Source: Melieria omissa (Eukaryota; Arthropoda; Insecta; Diptera; Ulidiidae). Taken from it: DNA of 64,000 nucleotides. The DNA lies in contig OZ020269.1 in assembly GCA_963971225.1 (NCBI GenBank), positions 98,198,040 to 98,262,039 on the forward strand, given 5' to 3'. This document shows positions 34,561 to 45,920 of this stretch, piece after piece. The number at the start of each line of letters is the position of its first letter. The first letter of the stretch is position 1. Under the pieces are notes generated by a model. The model was not told the origin of the DNA and made no database searches. It saw only the letters and a program-made list of their open reading frames with translations. The position numbers and the translations under genes are program-made.

Positions 34561-35136
34561 GAATAACAATCGAATCGATTCAGAGTTTCCGGTTACGGAC
34601 GCGACAAATTTTAAACACCCATAAAATTTTTTTCCGATTTTGCCGGGAACCATTTATTATATTTTCCTAACGGGAACAATGCACCTATTTAAAAACTAAC
34701 AGCTACTTGCATTTGAAAAGTTTGTCCACTAATGGCAACAACTAATAAGGTTTTTTGGGCACGGACGCGACAATAGGATACAGGAAGAAGCAAACTAAAA
34801 AAACTTCCGTTCTTCGAACTCCACTTTCTCTCGCTTTCTCTAATACATAAGATTGTTGTTAGTAGAAAACTTTTGCATTACAAGAAAAATATAATATTAC
34901 TTGAATAAGATAAAAACGGAAAGACAAACTGTGCATATAATTCGTCAAAAGGCTCAGAAAAATTTTTTTTTCTTTTAAAGTAGTATATTTCGGTCAAAAA
35001 TTAAAAAAAATTAAAAATTCTTTTACATTTATAAAATATAGATATATAAGCTGTATTATTGGATAATAAAAAGTTTTTCTGAGCAATTTGAATTTTTCAC
35101 TCGTGGTGGACCTTTTTTGAGAGATGCCCATATGTA

Positions 35137-35699
35137 CAGGGTAGGCCATTTAAAGTGGAAGCATCTGGTAACCCTATAACTTTTGACAGAGCTGTCAGAT
35201 CGACTAATGACATAGCGCGTTGGAAGCGTCATTCCAAGACAATTTATACCATGGAACAGTACACTCCAAAAGAACTCCAAAAACCATCGATTTATTGCGG
35301 CCATTGTTCCCCGGCCGAATCATGTCGAAAAAAGGCGATTATGATTGGCCACCGAGATCAGCCGATTTGACGCCGCCAGACTTTTTTTATGGGGCTACTT
35401 GAAGTCCAAGGTATACACCAACAAGCCAAGGACACTAGCTCAACTCAGAGCCAACATACGCCGCGAAATAAGAGCCATATCGGCCGATACACTGGCAAAA
35501 GTGATGGAAAATGCCGAAAAAAGGGCACATTTTGCGGCCAAAGCTAATGGTGGCCATTTACGCGATATCATTTTCAAATACTAACTAGAAAATTTCTCCT
35601 TGGACCAAAATAAATGAATATCGAGATGAAAACAAAAAAAAAACATTTTTTTCCCTCTTTTTTTTCAAAAAATGCTTCCACTTTAAATGGCCTACCCTG
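35137..35699 (+). mobile_element. rosa-like mariner, internally deleted
   Basis: The ends CAGGGTAGGCCATTTAAAGT and its complement are flanked by TA (35135-35136, 35700-35701). The remaining coding sequence is RSADLTPPDFFYGA and SKVYTNKPRTLAQLRANIRR up to GGHLRDIIFKY (stop at 35582-35584), the C-terminal third of a rosa-type transposase, with one frameshift. The core is missing. Confidence 0.85.
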
Positions 35700-36887
35700 T
35701 ATATGTAAGTACATATATATGTATATGAATTTTTAGATAGAGGAAATTGCAAAGAAAATAGCTTTATAAACAATGTCTTGTCATTTTGTTTTCTTTTTAT
35801 CTACACAATCGTTGGACCGAGCACAAACTTTACGAAACTTCAGCAATTCGCAATAATTCCATCTGCATGGAGGAAATTGATAAATGTAGCGAAAGTGTTT
35901 TGAAAACGGATCTGAACTTAAACTCTGCAGCGATAACGACATTTCTCTCGATGATTACTTACCTACTCTGCAACCATTGAAAGTTTGAATTAATTGTTAA
36001 ACTTGTGCAAAAAGTGTGACAAGTTTCCACAAACCACATGACTTAGCTTGACATTGTAAAACTCATCATACAACTTTTTACAATAAAACTTGTTCAATTT
36101 ACTTTACATTCAAGTTTTTACATGCAATTCACTATTTTTTTGTACTTTTTACATGAATCAAAAAACGGCCCGAAAATCGAACATTTCGGAAAATCTACCT
36201 ATTCTTTGTACAAAGTGGCTTGAGTTTGTGAGCGTCAACTGATATTCAAAAAAGAAAAAGATAACAGTAAATAATGCTGTTTGAATAGATGATCATAAAT
36301 CATAGATGACAGCCATATAACTGAATAGTTTGCCATAAAGAACTGATTTTTACAAAATTGCAGACATAAACTATTTTAACTCTCGATGTGGGGAGTTCCC
36401 CAATTGCAACAATTCAAAGTCGTTGATTGTGATTAAAAAAAATATTTGCTCTATTCAAAAAGGTCAACTGATAAGGCACTCAAATCAATGCCCCAACCGA
36501 TTCGAAATCGGTTGGGGTCGGAAAACCAAACTGAGGCTGATACTTGTACATTAATGTTGATAAGCGACGATCTGCGAATTTTATAAATGAACAAAAAACG
36601 AATAAATCAAAAATTTGTCATTTAAATTTTCAAAACTGATAAGTAGCAACAATCAATTTACTACGTAGAGTCGATACTTGTAAGCATTGTACGTGTTAAA
36701 AAAGGTATTAGAATGGTTGCTACTATGGCCTGGGTGGGCAATTTAGTAGCGGCGACCTCTCTTGACCTACAAAACTTTAACTCCGTGCGCCTTTCTGACG
36801 CAAAACCATGGACACTGTTGTGAAACGACACAGTGACCCTTGGAATATTTAAGAAAAAGGCGCAAGACCGAACAGCTGATACCGAGT

Positions 36888-36977
36888 CGCCGATGGAAGG
36901 ACCAAGTTGAGGACGCCCTGTCATCTCTTGGTGTGACCAACTGGACAAAACTTTTTCAAGCCCTTCAGAGGCTTTGA
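36888..36977 (+). pseudogene. LINE ORF2 C-terminal tail (copy 2)
   Basis: Thirty codons reading RRWKDQVEDALSSLGVTNWT to a TGA at 36975-36977, the counterpart of 3844-3933. Confidence 0.5.
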
Positions 36978-37342
36978 TTACATATGATTTGATAATTGTT
37001 TGTATTGTTGTCCATCAAGTCAGTTGGCACAAATCTCCTATTACACATTGTGCAATCAATGGTCTGATCAACCGATCGCTGACTCGCTGAACAGTCATGC
37101 AACTCAATGCCACTTCTTCAATCAGCATAATTGCTCTATGACGATATTTGTCCTGCACTACATACCTATGAATTGCCTTAGAGGTAAAACCACAATGTAA
37201 TATAATTAGAGGTTATCAATAGAGACGAGTCCAAGGACCACTGTTGTCAACTTAGTGCATTTCGCACTAAATTTAGTGCTTTTTGAAAATCAAAACGCGG
37301 AAAATATGGAGATGTAAAATTTGATTTGCTTTATAGTGCTTC

Positions 37343-37491
37343 TATTTTACTTTATTTTATTTTGTTTTATTTTATTTTATTTTATTTTATTTTATTTTAT
37401 TTTATTTTATTTTATTTTATTTTATTTTATTTTATTTTATTTTATTTTATTTTATTTTATTTTATTTTATTTTATTTTATTTTATTTTATT
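37343..37491 (+). repeat. (TTTTA)n microsatellite (copy 2)
   Basis: About 28 TTTTA units, shorter than the 34 in copy 1. Confidence 0.95.
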
Positions 37492-37958
37492 TAAAATACA
37501 ACAAGACTAGTTCTTGCTTGAACGATTTTAGGTTTTTTTTCTTACACTGTAGTCTTATATAACACGATATTTCGTTTAAAAACTATATAACACTGGAATG
37601 TTGGGTTAAACAAAATCATTCTTTGGATATTACATGCAGTGTGGCCAGATCAGGAGATTTTCTGGATTTAGATGATTCTTGGCCTTTTAGGAAAATTTTT
37701 GGGTGTTTTGTTTATGTTAAGTCGTTTTTAAGCTCAATGAATAAAAAGGCTGCCACTGATTCGCACACACTTTTGTTTATGCATAAAATGCAATGTGAGT
37801 AATAATGCTGAAATTTTGTTTATTTAAGCTAACAAAATTATTGCAGATATCATTATTACTTGCATGGACTCGTAATAGCGCATGAAAATGGCCTATGTCA
37901 GCAAAATTTTTTATTACACACATTTGCACTCCTCTACTATTCATGCTCATTGGGATCG

Positions 37959-37996
37959 TATAAAATTATCGCCGACAACGACAGACCAGTTCAGTT
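37959..37996 (+). promoter_or_regulatory. Core promoter of gene C
   Basis: TATAAAA at 37959-37965 and TCAGTT at 37991-37996 give a start at 37993 and a 44-nt leader to the ATG at 38037. Confidence 0.75.
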
Positions 37997-38036
37997 TGAG
38001 TTTGCATTTCAACGAGAACATCTCCGCCGAAGGAAA

Positions 38037-39474
38037 ATGGAGCGCCTGACTGTATTAGCTGTCGTTTTGCTCTTCGCTGGCGATGCAGCATGCTCGCAGT
38101 GTCGCATTGACATAGGCGAACCGTCGCCTCATTTTGTAAAAAAATTTGGATCAGAATATCGTCATTTTAGGGCCACGACCGATAAGATATATTTTGACAA
38201 ATATCTCATGGCTTACTGCAGCTCGAAAATGTAAGAAAAGCATTCGCGGGTGTATTTCTGTAAATCGACACACTTTTATTTCCTGGCAGATTATCTAATT
38301 GTATCAATGAGCTGGGAAATGGCGTACATCTGATTTGCTATAAGAATCAAATTTTGTACGCTAAGCACGGAGGGGCAATCTTTAGGAACACTCACAAAAC
38401 AAATTGCTACATTCGGTGCGACAGCAACTCAAGTTCGTTCAGCTTGTTTGAAAGCAGCGAGTCACTGCCAAATTGCAATTCCAACACATATGGCATTGGC
38501 TTCAAAATGGCAAATGGAAGGGATGTTGTAGTCGCTGGCGTGTGCTATGACATCGTCAAGCGTTCGCTGAAATACGTCAGCTATGTGGCTTACGAGGTTT
38601 GTAGCAGTTTTTAAATTATATCTTCAACTATTACAATTCAATGTGCCTCGCATTATTTTAGATTAAACCCAATATCCTGAACGTTGATTTGCACAAAAAA
38701 ACCGACAATCTTACCAACTACTTTTCATTTATGAGGTAAGCAAACTTAAATCAAAAACGTATAAAATCAAAATATATATGTAATTTTCTCTTTATCACAA
38801 ATCTATTCAGCCAGAACGATTTTGACGTATCACTGAAAATAATGCAATCAGATGAACCGCTGCTGCTGCCATTCGCCTTCGACTTTGACAGTTTGCTGCA
38901 AGACGAGTCGCTGCCGATAGCATTGTCAGACTTTTCTTACATCTTTAACACGATGTGGTGGCGGCATTTGCGCCTCGGCAACTGGCGTCTTTACCTGAAT
39001 GCACTGGCAGAACGCGCCCAAAATGTCACTTATATGGTTCACACGGGCACTCACGGACGCGTTTCCATACCAGCCATCGAAAGCAAATGCATGAAACATA
39101 CAACATTAGCTGTGGGACCCACCGGTGCGCGTATCTATGCGCCGGCCTACATCTGGTCCTACATAAAGTCTCTGAAAACGGACATAGCCGAGGAGTTTGT
39201 GGTCATCGCACACAACTCGCCCTTTGTACGTTTCAAATTCACTCTCATCTAACAACAACTGGACCACTTTTTTGACGAATATTTTCCATTGCAGGTCGAA
39301 GAGCCAAGCTCGCATACATTCTGCACGGACATGTGCGATGAAATCGAGTGGCTGAGGAACAGCGAATTTGGCCGGATGCGTCGCAAGACCATGTTGGGCT
39401 ATGCATTTTGTTGCAGACCCGCCGAGGTGGCCGCCATCATTACAACTTTCCCGTTAGCGGAACAAACGTGTTAG
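38037..39474 (+). CDS. Gene C: secreted DNA/RNA non-specific endonuclease-like protein
   Basis: Exons 38037-38230, 38290-38596, 38662-38735, 38811-39225 and 39295-39474 (389 aa), with the same phases as gene A. The signal peptide is identical to that of A and E. The mature N-terminal part differs from A at many residues (CRIDIGEPSPHFVKKFG here), while intron 1 differs at one base only. Exon 2 ends KMANGRDVVVAGVCYDIVK, identical to gene E rather than to its duplicate A, which hints at gene conversion. Exon 4 has NTMWWRHLRLGNW without the Arg-Gly-His motif. Exon 5 carries the same one-base deletion as A and ends at TAG 39472-39474. AATAAA is at 39615. Relative to E, the end of exon 2 and start of exon 3 are shorter. 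Confidence 0.8.
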
Positions 39475-39683
39475 TTCCAACAACAACAACAATAATGCCA
39501 ACCGAAAGAGCACCGAAAGAACGTCGAATTTCGTTTAATTGATAATCGGCCACAAATTGGCAAAGTATCTTAAAAGTTGGCAACATAAATCCATCAATTT
39601 TGCACTTAGATCACAATAAATGCTATCTTGAAAAAAATAAAATCAACTTCTTTTTTTTTTAATATAAATAATAGTGGATTTCC

Positions 39684-39999
39684 AGCAGCCGCCGGGGCTC
39701 AGTTGGTTAGTGCGTTAGACCGCGAGTCGAAGGCAGCAACCCCAGGTTTAATACTGCCTGTAATAACACCTAAGCAAAATTTCTCTTTCGGTGGCTGTCC
39801 TCTCAGCTGGAAATGGCAAACCTCTATAAGTAAACAATTTTTTATGAAAAAGCTCCCAACCTGTCGTTCGGAACCGGCATTAAACTGTAGGTCCCTTCCA
39901 CCCGCGTACAAATTCACATGCACAACATGGGTGGTTGCGGGAAGCTATGCCTTAGTCTCGCGTAAGCGGGCTGTCGTGCCAGTCAATTATTTCAATTAT
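39684..39999 (+). mobile_element. tRNA-derived SINE (copy 2)
   Basis: Same SINE as at 8043, also 316 bp, with perfect 14-bp target duplications AATAGTGGATTTCC at 39670-39683 and 40000-40013. The A box reads GGGCTCAGTTGG. It was duplicated with the block rather than inserted twice. Confidence 0.8.
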
Positions 40000-40357
40000 A
40001 ATAGTGGATTTCCAAAATACAGGATTCCCTCGTTTTTTGCAATGGCGGTTTTTTTTAATTCAAAAATATTAAATTTTTCCATAAATGATCAGACTTCAAA
40101 ATGTGAGTAAAAAAGTAAAGGGAAACATATATTATGTAAATGGTGCAAATTAAAAACTGACGCACGAACAATTCGTGGCCATTTAATCCCGTCAGATTTT
40201 TATGACAAAATACTTAACTGATTATTTCTCATTTGAATTGCTTTCAACACATTTCTAGTCAATTGGCGCATTAAATAATGTTTCCCCCATACAAACTCTT
40301 AACCCATCGTTGAGGCCCGGCAGATTTGTATTTTCAACAAAATAAAAAATAACAAAA

Positions 40358-41310
40358 GTAAGGGAGAGGGCTGGGTTGTGAACCGGGTTTTGTTTTTTGG
40401 CTCTAACTTTTCTCAGAATAAAGATATCGAAAAATCGAAGATACTGTTGTAAAGGTTAATATAAAACGCTTTTTTATGAAGACGGATTACTGTATTGATT
40501 GATATTTAACTCTCTACGTCTAATTTTCTAAGGACGTGATTTTTCACTTTTCCAAAAAAGTGGCTGGGCTGTGAACCATCTGGAAAATCCCTATTAAAGT
40601 CAGATAATACGAAGAAAACACCCACAATTTTTAAGTAAGTTGAGAATTTATTTAATCAGGAGGCCTCAAAAGGTGAAAAAAGTTATAATGACGCCACTTA
40701 GGCCCAAAAATCGCAATGAATGAAAGTGCTAAATTTTTTGAATTTTCATCATAATTGGTGTCGCAATGTTTGCATGTGAAATACGAACGCGTTCTTGCAT
40801 TGGACCACTTCAAGTGAACTCACCGAAATCGAGTGAAATAACATAAAATTACTTTATTTATTAAATCCGGCCATATTTGACAGTGTTAGAACAAATGTAG
40901 TACGAAAAACAGGTGGTTCATAACCCAGCCCCCACAGTGGTTCACAGCCCAACCACGATGCCATTTTGGAAACTTTTAAAATAAAAGAAACTTCCAATCA
41001 TAATTCGACATAAACAAATATTGCATCGTAAAATAGAATCAAAACACTAAATAAACATGTATTACACAGACCTTTTTGCAATAAGCTCAGTCACTTGGAT
41101 AGCACTTCAAAAAAAAAGGCAAACAAGTTTTCGCAGTCGATTTTCGAACACGATGTCTGTAGCTGCCACAAGCAATACGTGTTTGTACTACGATGTAACC
41201 ACAAAAGCAGAGTCATATCATAAGACAAACTTGACAGTTGAAAGATTGGCGATATGTCAATCAGGGAAAGAAAAAACGGTAATGGTTCAAAACCCAGCCC
41301 TCTCCCTTAC
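40358..41310. mobile_element. TIR element with GGTTCACAACCCAGCC motif (copy 2)
   Basis: Counterpart of 8717-9692. The right end has lost about 19 bp between two short ACCCA-type repeats (AAAACCCAGCCCTCTCCC here), so the right terminal motif is shortened. Confidence 0.7.
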
Positions 41311-41557
41311 TTTCACCATGTTTGAAGTCAAAAGGCGTTTAAAATCTTGTTTATCCATACTAACTCCTAATCCATCATTGACTTCGTCAGTTTGAAGTCA
41401 ATCGGCACATTAATTCATGTTGTTCACAGATACTCGATATTTTTTTTTAGCCGTCGCTGACTCTGTCAATATTTTATTTTCGAATAATAACACACATCGA
41501 ATTCATAGTATAATAATAAAGTAGTCTAACCTGAGAGAATATTTCTCATATATGTAA

Positions 41558-41920
41558 TACTTCTATATTGGCACTAACGTATCTTCACAATGTGTTTTCA
41601 TTCGGAAATCAAAGGGAGACAAGCGATGAGACAGAAAACACGAAATTTTGTGAATATATTTCTGTACGTGTATACATGTGCACTTCTGCACATGAACAAC
41701 TGTCAAACTGCTCCTGGGGCGGTTGAAGAAATTTCACTTAATTTCGACAAATTTATATTTTTTTCCAGTACATTTTTTGCCGTATGAACGCACCTGACTT
41801 CTTGCCACTTTTGAAATATGTCAAGGTACATTCGTTTATACGCTTTCTCGCTCATATTTCACTATTGCTGTACTGTGATGTTGGCGAATGTACCTTGAGC
41901 TTAGTGCCAATATAGAAGTA
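41558..41920. mobile_element. MITE, TIR TACTTCTATATTGGCACTAA (copy 2)
   Basis: Counterpart of 9940-10302, same 363-bp length, ends intact. Confidence 0.75.
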
Positions 41921-42098
41921 CTACACACATATATGGTATTTCTAATGTATTTCTATTTTATTTACAAAAATTGGCAAACAATTTTATGAAGAGAGTTTTA
42001 AAAATATTTTGGGTCAAATCAATATGAGCCTATGTTTCCTGTTGACAAATTTGGTACAGAAAAATGAAATATTGAAAGAAATTTCATATATTATATTA

Positions 42099-42649
42099 TA
42101 TCTGTGGTCAAAAGCAATAATCGCCTAAGTCGAAAATTGCTGTTTCGAGCAATTTCGGTTTAAAGTTTTAGCGCAAGTTATGGCAACGGACACCCTAGCC
42201 ACCAACGAACCGACTCGTTGCACTGAGATGCAACCTAATGGCAACGAGTCGGTACGTGAAAGAATGCACAGAGTCAGCATATTTTAGATATATGACTCTG
42301 TGCACCTGCGATGCTGCTGGATGCAAGAAGATCGGTGCAAAACTGCAGCAGCATCGCAAGTCAGTCGAGATTGTTGTTGTTGTAGTTGTTGCTTTTAGAT
42401 ATTTGCAAATAAAAATTGTAAAATCCATACAAAAAATTGTCTTTCTACTTAAACGGTAAAGATATAACTCGCGTAGTGTGTTCGCTATGGGAATGCGAAT
42501 AGGTTTTTATTAATAACTTTTTTTATTTTTAAGTTACAAACTCCCCGATTTTACACAAACGTAGAGCACAGTCAAGGGAACGTGGTGGCATCCATAACTC
42601 AATTTATTCTTAAGTCGACTTAAGCGGTTATTGCTTTTGACCACAGATA
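42099..42649. mobile_element. TIR element with three hairpins (copy 2)
   Basis: Counterpart of 10481-11031. The three hairpin stems, starting at 42210, are preserved without change. Confidence 0.75.
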
Positions 42650-42971
42650 TATAATTCTAATATAAACCTAATTAAATGACACTCATACGCCACGTTGCGC
42701 TGCGCAAAAAAATTCACATATCGCAATTACACAGTTTGAATGTGTTTTTTTTTTGGATTGGTGTCTTAAGCAAATTTATTGGTCGTTAAAATATCTACAA
42801 ACTTGCCGAAGACAGTAAAGCGATATTCGGAACTGTTTAGGACCTATTAGCATTTAAATTTTCGAAGACTTAAGCGACAAACTTCCCGAAAATAACCAAA
42901 CTTCAAAGTCGGATTTCTCTTAAACTAGAGCCAATCTTACCAAACGGCCGGTGGATCTCAACTCAGTATAC

Positions 42972-43415
42972 CTATAGGAAACTCACCCAGTAGGTCCCCC
43001 CATGTCTAAATTTTTGAGGGCAAATTTCACGCACAGTGTTATTATCGGAATCACCATCGTATTCACCCACGCTTTCATCATCATTGTTCATATCATCGCG
43101 TTCTTCTCCTGCAATTATCAACAAATCCAATGCTTCCCATGGCATTCGCGTAACTGCTTTATGGGGCAATTTCATTTCTGTCGACATAATGGGATCAGAA
43201 CTTATGAGCAATCTATTAAGAACTTCTTCGTTGGTTTTTCTCGGCTTGTTTTTCGAGAAAAATATTTCCTGAAAGCCTTAAAATCTTTATTTCTCGCTTC
43301 CCACGCTTCTTCAGATTATTCACCGATTCGCAACAAGGCGTGAGCTATGACCTCTGGTCCATTAATTAAATATTTATGAACAGTCGTAGGCATGTTATAC
43401 CAGGGATAGTAATCA
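42972..43415 (-). pseudogene. C-terminal remnant of an unassigned transposon protein (copy 2)
   Basis: Counterpart of 11351-11815 without the P-like insertion. Reads NRLLISSDPIMSTEMKLPHK and a shorter acidic stretch. A frameshift separates it from the LINGPEVIAH part. Confidence 0.45.
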
Positions 43416-43789
43416 ACGAAAGATCTGGCACAATTTAAGGTATACCGAGTACACCAAATAACATTGGATTTCGTTCCAAAATGAAAACAACCACCTTTTT
43501 TAATATCTTAAAAAAGTAGTATTTTGAAGTTACCCTTTACCACATTAGTTTAATGCACATAATTGCGGTTATTTCAATCGATTACACATAAGTAATACAA
43601 ACAATAACAATTCCCAATACTGTAACTTCTGATAAATAAGGTCAGCTGACCTAGTTTTGCACACACCCTATAACAAAGACAAATTAAATAATCTAAGATA
43701 TCGAAATTTTATTTGGTTCTGCATCATTTGAGATGATTTTGTATTGTGTTTCAAAAATAGCTTAAAAACCAAAAATACTTACGTGTCGC

Positions 43790-43942
43790 CAGGCGCGGAT
43801 TCAGAAAAATATTTCGGGGGGTTTCAAAAAGTAATTCTTTAATATTTGTAAAATGCCTTTTAATTTGTATGTAGTCTTATAGGTGATCCAAATATTTCGG
43901 GGGGGGGTTCAACCCCCAAAACACCCCCTGAATCCGCCACTG
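43790..43942. mobile_element. hAT-type MITE, TIR CAGNGGCGGATTCAG
   Basis: Ends CAGGCGCGGATTCAG and CTGAATCCGCCACTG with the 8-bp duplication CGTGTCGC at 43782-43789 and 43943-43950. Copy 1 of the duplication has a single CGTGTCGC (17385-17392 region), the empty site. Runs of G and C flank the core. Confidence 0.95.
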
Positions 43943-44683
43943 CGTGTCGCGATATCCTGCCATATATGTCGCCTAATATGTTGGCTAATATAAATCTAAC
44001 ATGCCGACCCCACGTAATGAAGGTTAAAAAGCATAAAGCAATACTAAAAACCATACATTGAGCAACAACAAAACTAACATAAAACATTTCGCTTGATTTT
44101 TTGTCTTTCCTTTCACGGACCGCGTGCATATTTTGCCAAGACTTCACATACAAAAATGGAAATGCTGCAAAAGTGCGCAACATTAGCGCAACTTTTTTTT
44201 TTCATAGAAAGTTGCTAGAATAATTTAAGGCAATTTTTAAGCTTTTTTTTCAAAAATATAACAAAAATATTTACGAACACTTAAAAATAAAAATAAAGTA
44301 ATATTTTAATACTAAAATACCTGAACTAATACTAAAATACCATCATCACTTTTATGCTACTTTAAAAACTTGTAAAATAAATTTGATTTAAATTATTGAA
44401 AAATTCACGTTTAACGCTGTGCGCACGCCAAATGAAAAGAAATGTCAACTTTCAGAGTGCTTTGCGGGAAAACGGTAAAATATTTTGCAACAACTGTTTC
44501 ACGTAGTGATGCAGAATTTTATCCACTTTAACCCGGTACCAAAAAAAATATCTGTATCTTTATTTTTCATTTTTGAATTAATCGTCACTTTACTTATATC
44601 AAAGAAAATATCAAAGAGAAAAACTCAATATTCTTTGCTTATATCGCACACGCACAACAAAAGTGACACAACTGAAAATTTTT

Positions 44684-45151
44684 GATTTTTCAGGAAACGC
44701 AAAAAACTATTTTTGAGCTAAATAATTTTTCTTTAAAATAACGAATAGACCGTTCAGTAGAAAATCCTTACAGATAATGCTTTATGATAAGTTGCAAGCA
44801 TTTTTTTTATTTTACACTAGAAAATCCAAAATTTGTAGTTGTGACTGTTTTGATGATATTTTAATTCAATAATTACCGAATTATTTCAAGTTATGCCACT
44901 TTTTCTGAATTTAATAATTATAAATGACAGTTAAAAAGTTGAAAGAAAAATTTTGAAAATTTATAATTAATTTTAATAATTAAAAATATATACAAAAATT
45001 GTCAGAATTTTGCTTAAAATTAACTTTAATAAAAATGTATTTCGTCAAAAGTGACACAATTTGAGTTAGGATTCTTTTGCATTGAGCTGAAGCGATCAAA
45101 TAGCATCAAACTTCTGACATGAAGAGAGACCTAACTGTATTTTTGCAACAG
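44684..45151. other. AT-rich intergenic stretch
   Basis: No gene or element end is recognisable. It begins where similarity to duplication copy 1 stops. Confidence 0.5.
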
Positions 45152-45349
45152 TTAACAACAACAAAATATACTGAGCTTTTGCTGATTGGTAGATTTATGC
45201 ATTGCGCACAGTATTAACACATATGTTAGAGTCATTCCGTCAAAGCACATGTGCCTGGAACGTCCGAGAGCTGAACTTTCACTAATGCAGTGAGCAACAG
45301 TCTCTTTGGCCTCTAGACACATGTCGCAAATAGCCGAGGCACGACCCAC
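45152..45349 (-). pseudogene. LINE ORF2 zinc-knuckle tail
   Basis: The minus-strand frame reads CDMCLEAKETVAHCISESSA and LGRSRHMCF. This is the C-terminal Cys-His block after RNase H in I/R1-type LINEs (C-x2-C-x8-H, with one expected Cys replaced). Only this tail remains. Confidence 0.55.
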
Positions 45350-45627
45350 AATTCGGTTGACGTAGTCGCTCAGCAGTCAAGAATTAGCTTCGATGTAGGA
45401 GATACATCAGCCGGGCACATTTTTACCGCATCTCCTAAAAGTCATGAATGGAGAGAAGAAAATGGTGTAATTCGATTTAATTGCATTTTGTAGTTTTCTC
45501 AGGTAGCAAAAATGCTCATCCATCATTGCCTATCAACGTGAATGTGTTAGCCTCTATAAAGCATTTTCAGACAATTGAATTGCCATCGAATTGAATCTTA
45601 TCAGTTGATGTTTGTTGCGTCTTTGGC

Positions 45628-45762
45628 TTGTGGCGGATTCAGGGGGTGATTTTGAGGGTTGAAACCCTCCCCCCGAAATATTAGGTTCACAAAAACATTT
45701 ATGAATATTAAAGAATTACTTTTTGAAACCCTCTCAAAAATATTTTTTTTAATCCGCCCCTG
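45628..45762. mobile_element. hAT-type MITE, same family as 43790
   Basis: Starts TTGTGGCGGATTCAGG and ends AATCCGCCCCTG, with target duplication TCTTTGGC / TCTATGGC (7 of 8). 135 bp, non-coding. Confidence 0.8.
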
Positions 45763-45920
45763 TCTATGGCAAATTTGAAGAATACAACTCAATATTTTTT
45801 GATTTACATTGAATTTTTAGAGTTCATTCAATTCGCATACATTTGTGTTTATTTTTGTATAACATTTATTTAATGATTTATTTAATTTTTACAACATTCT
45901 ATCAACTTGCAAATAAGTAA

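Larger units (their letters stand above)
31693..35136. mobile_element. Composite element with TIR TACATATGGGCATCTC and ACGGACGCGAC motifs
   Basis: TACATATGGGCATCTC (31693) and its complement (35121-35136) bracket the region. ACGGACGCGAC occurs four times, all in the same orientation: 31717, 31887, 34595 and 34761, i.e. two near each end at a spacing of 166-170 bp. The middle is filled by a Tc1 element, an LTR-like block and a repeat fragment. Family unassigned; the TIR could be fortuitous. Confidence 0.4.
35712..44683 (+). repeat. Segmental duplication block, copy 2 (contains gene C)
   Basis: Collinear with 2690-18196. It keeps the pre-insertion state at three places where copy 1 has elements: near 39540 (foldback), near 43410 (P-like nest) and at the right end before 18197. 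It has its own hAT MITE at 43790. Confidence 0.9.
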
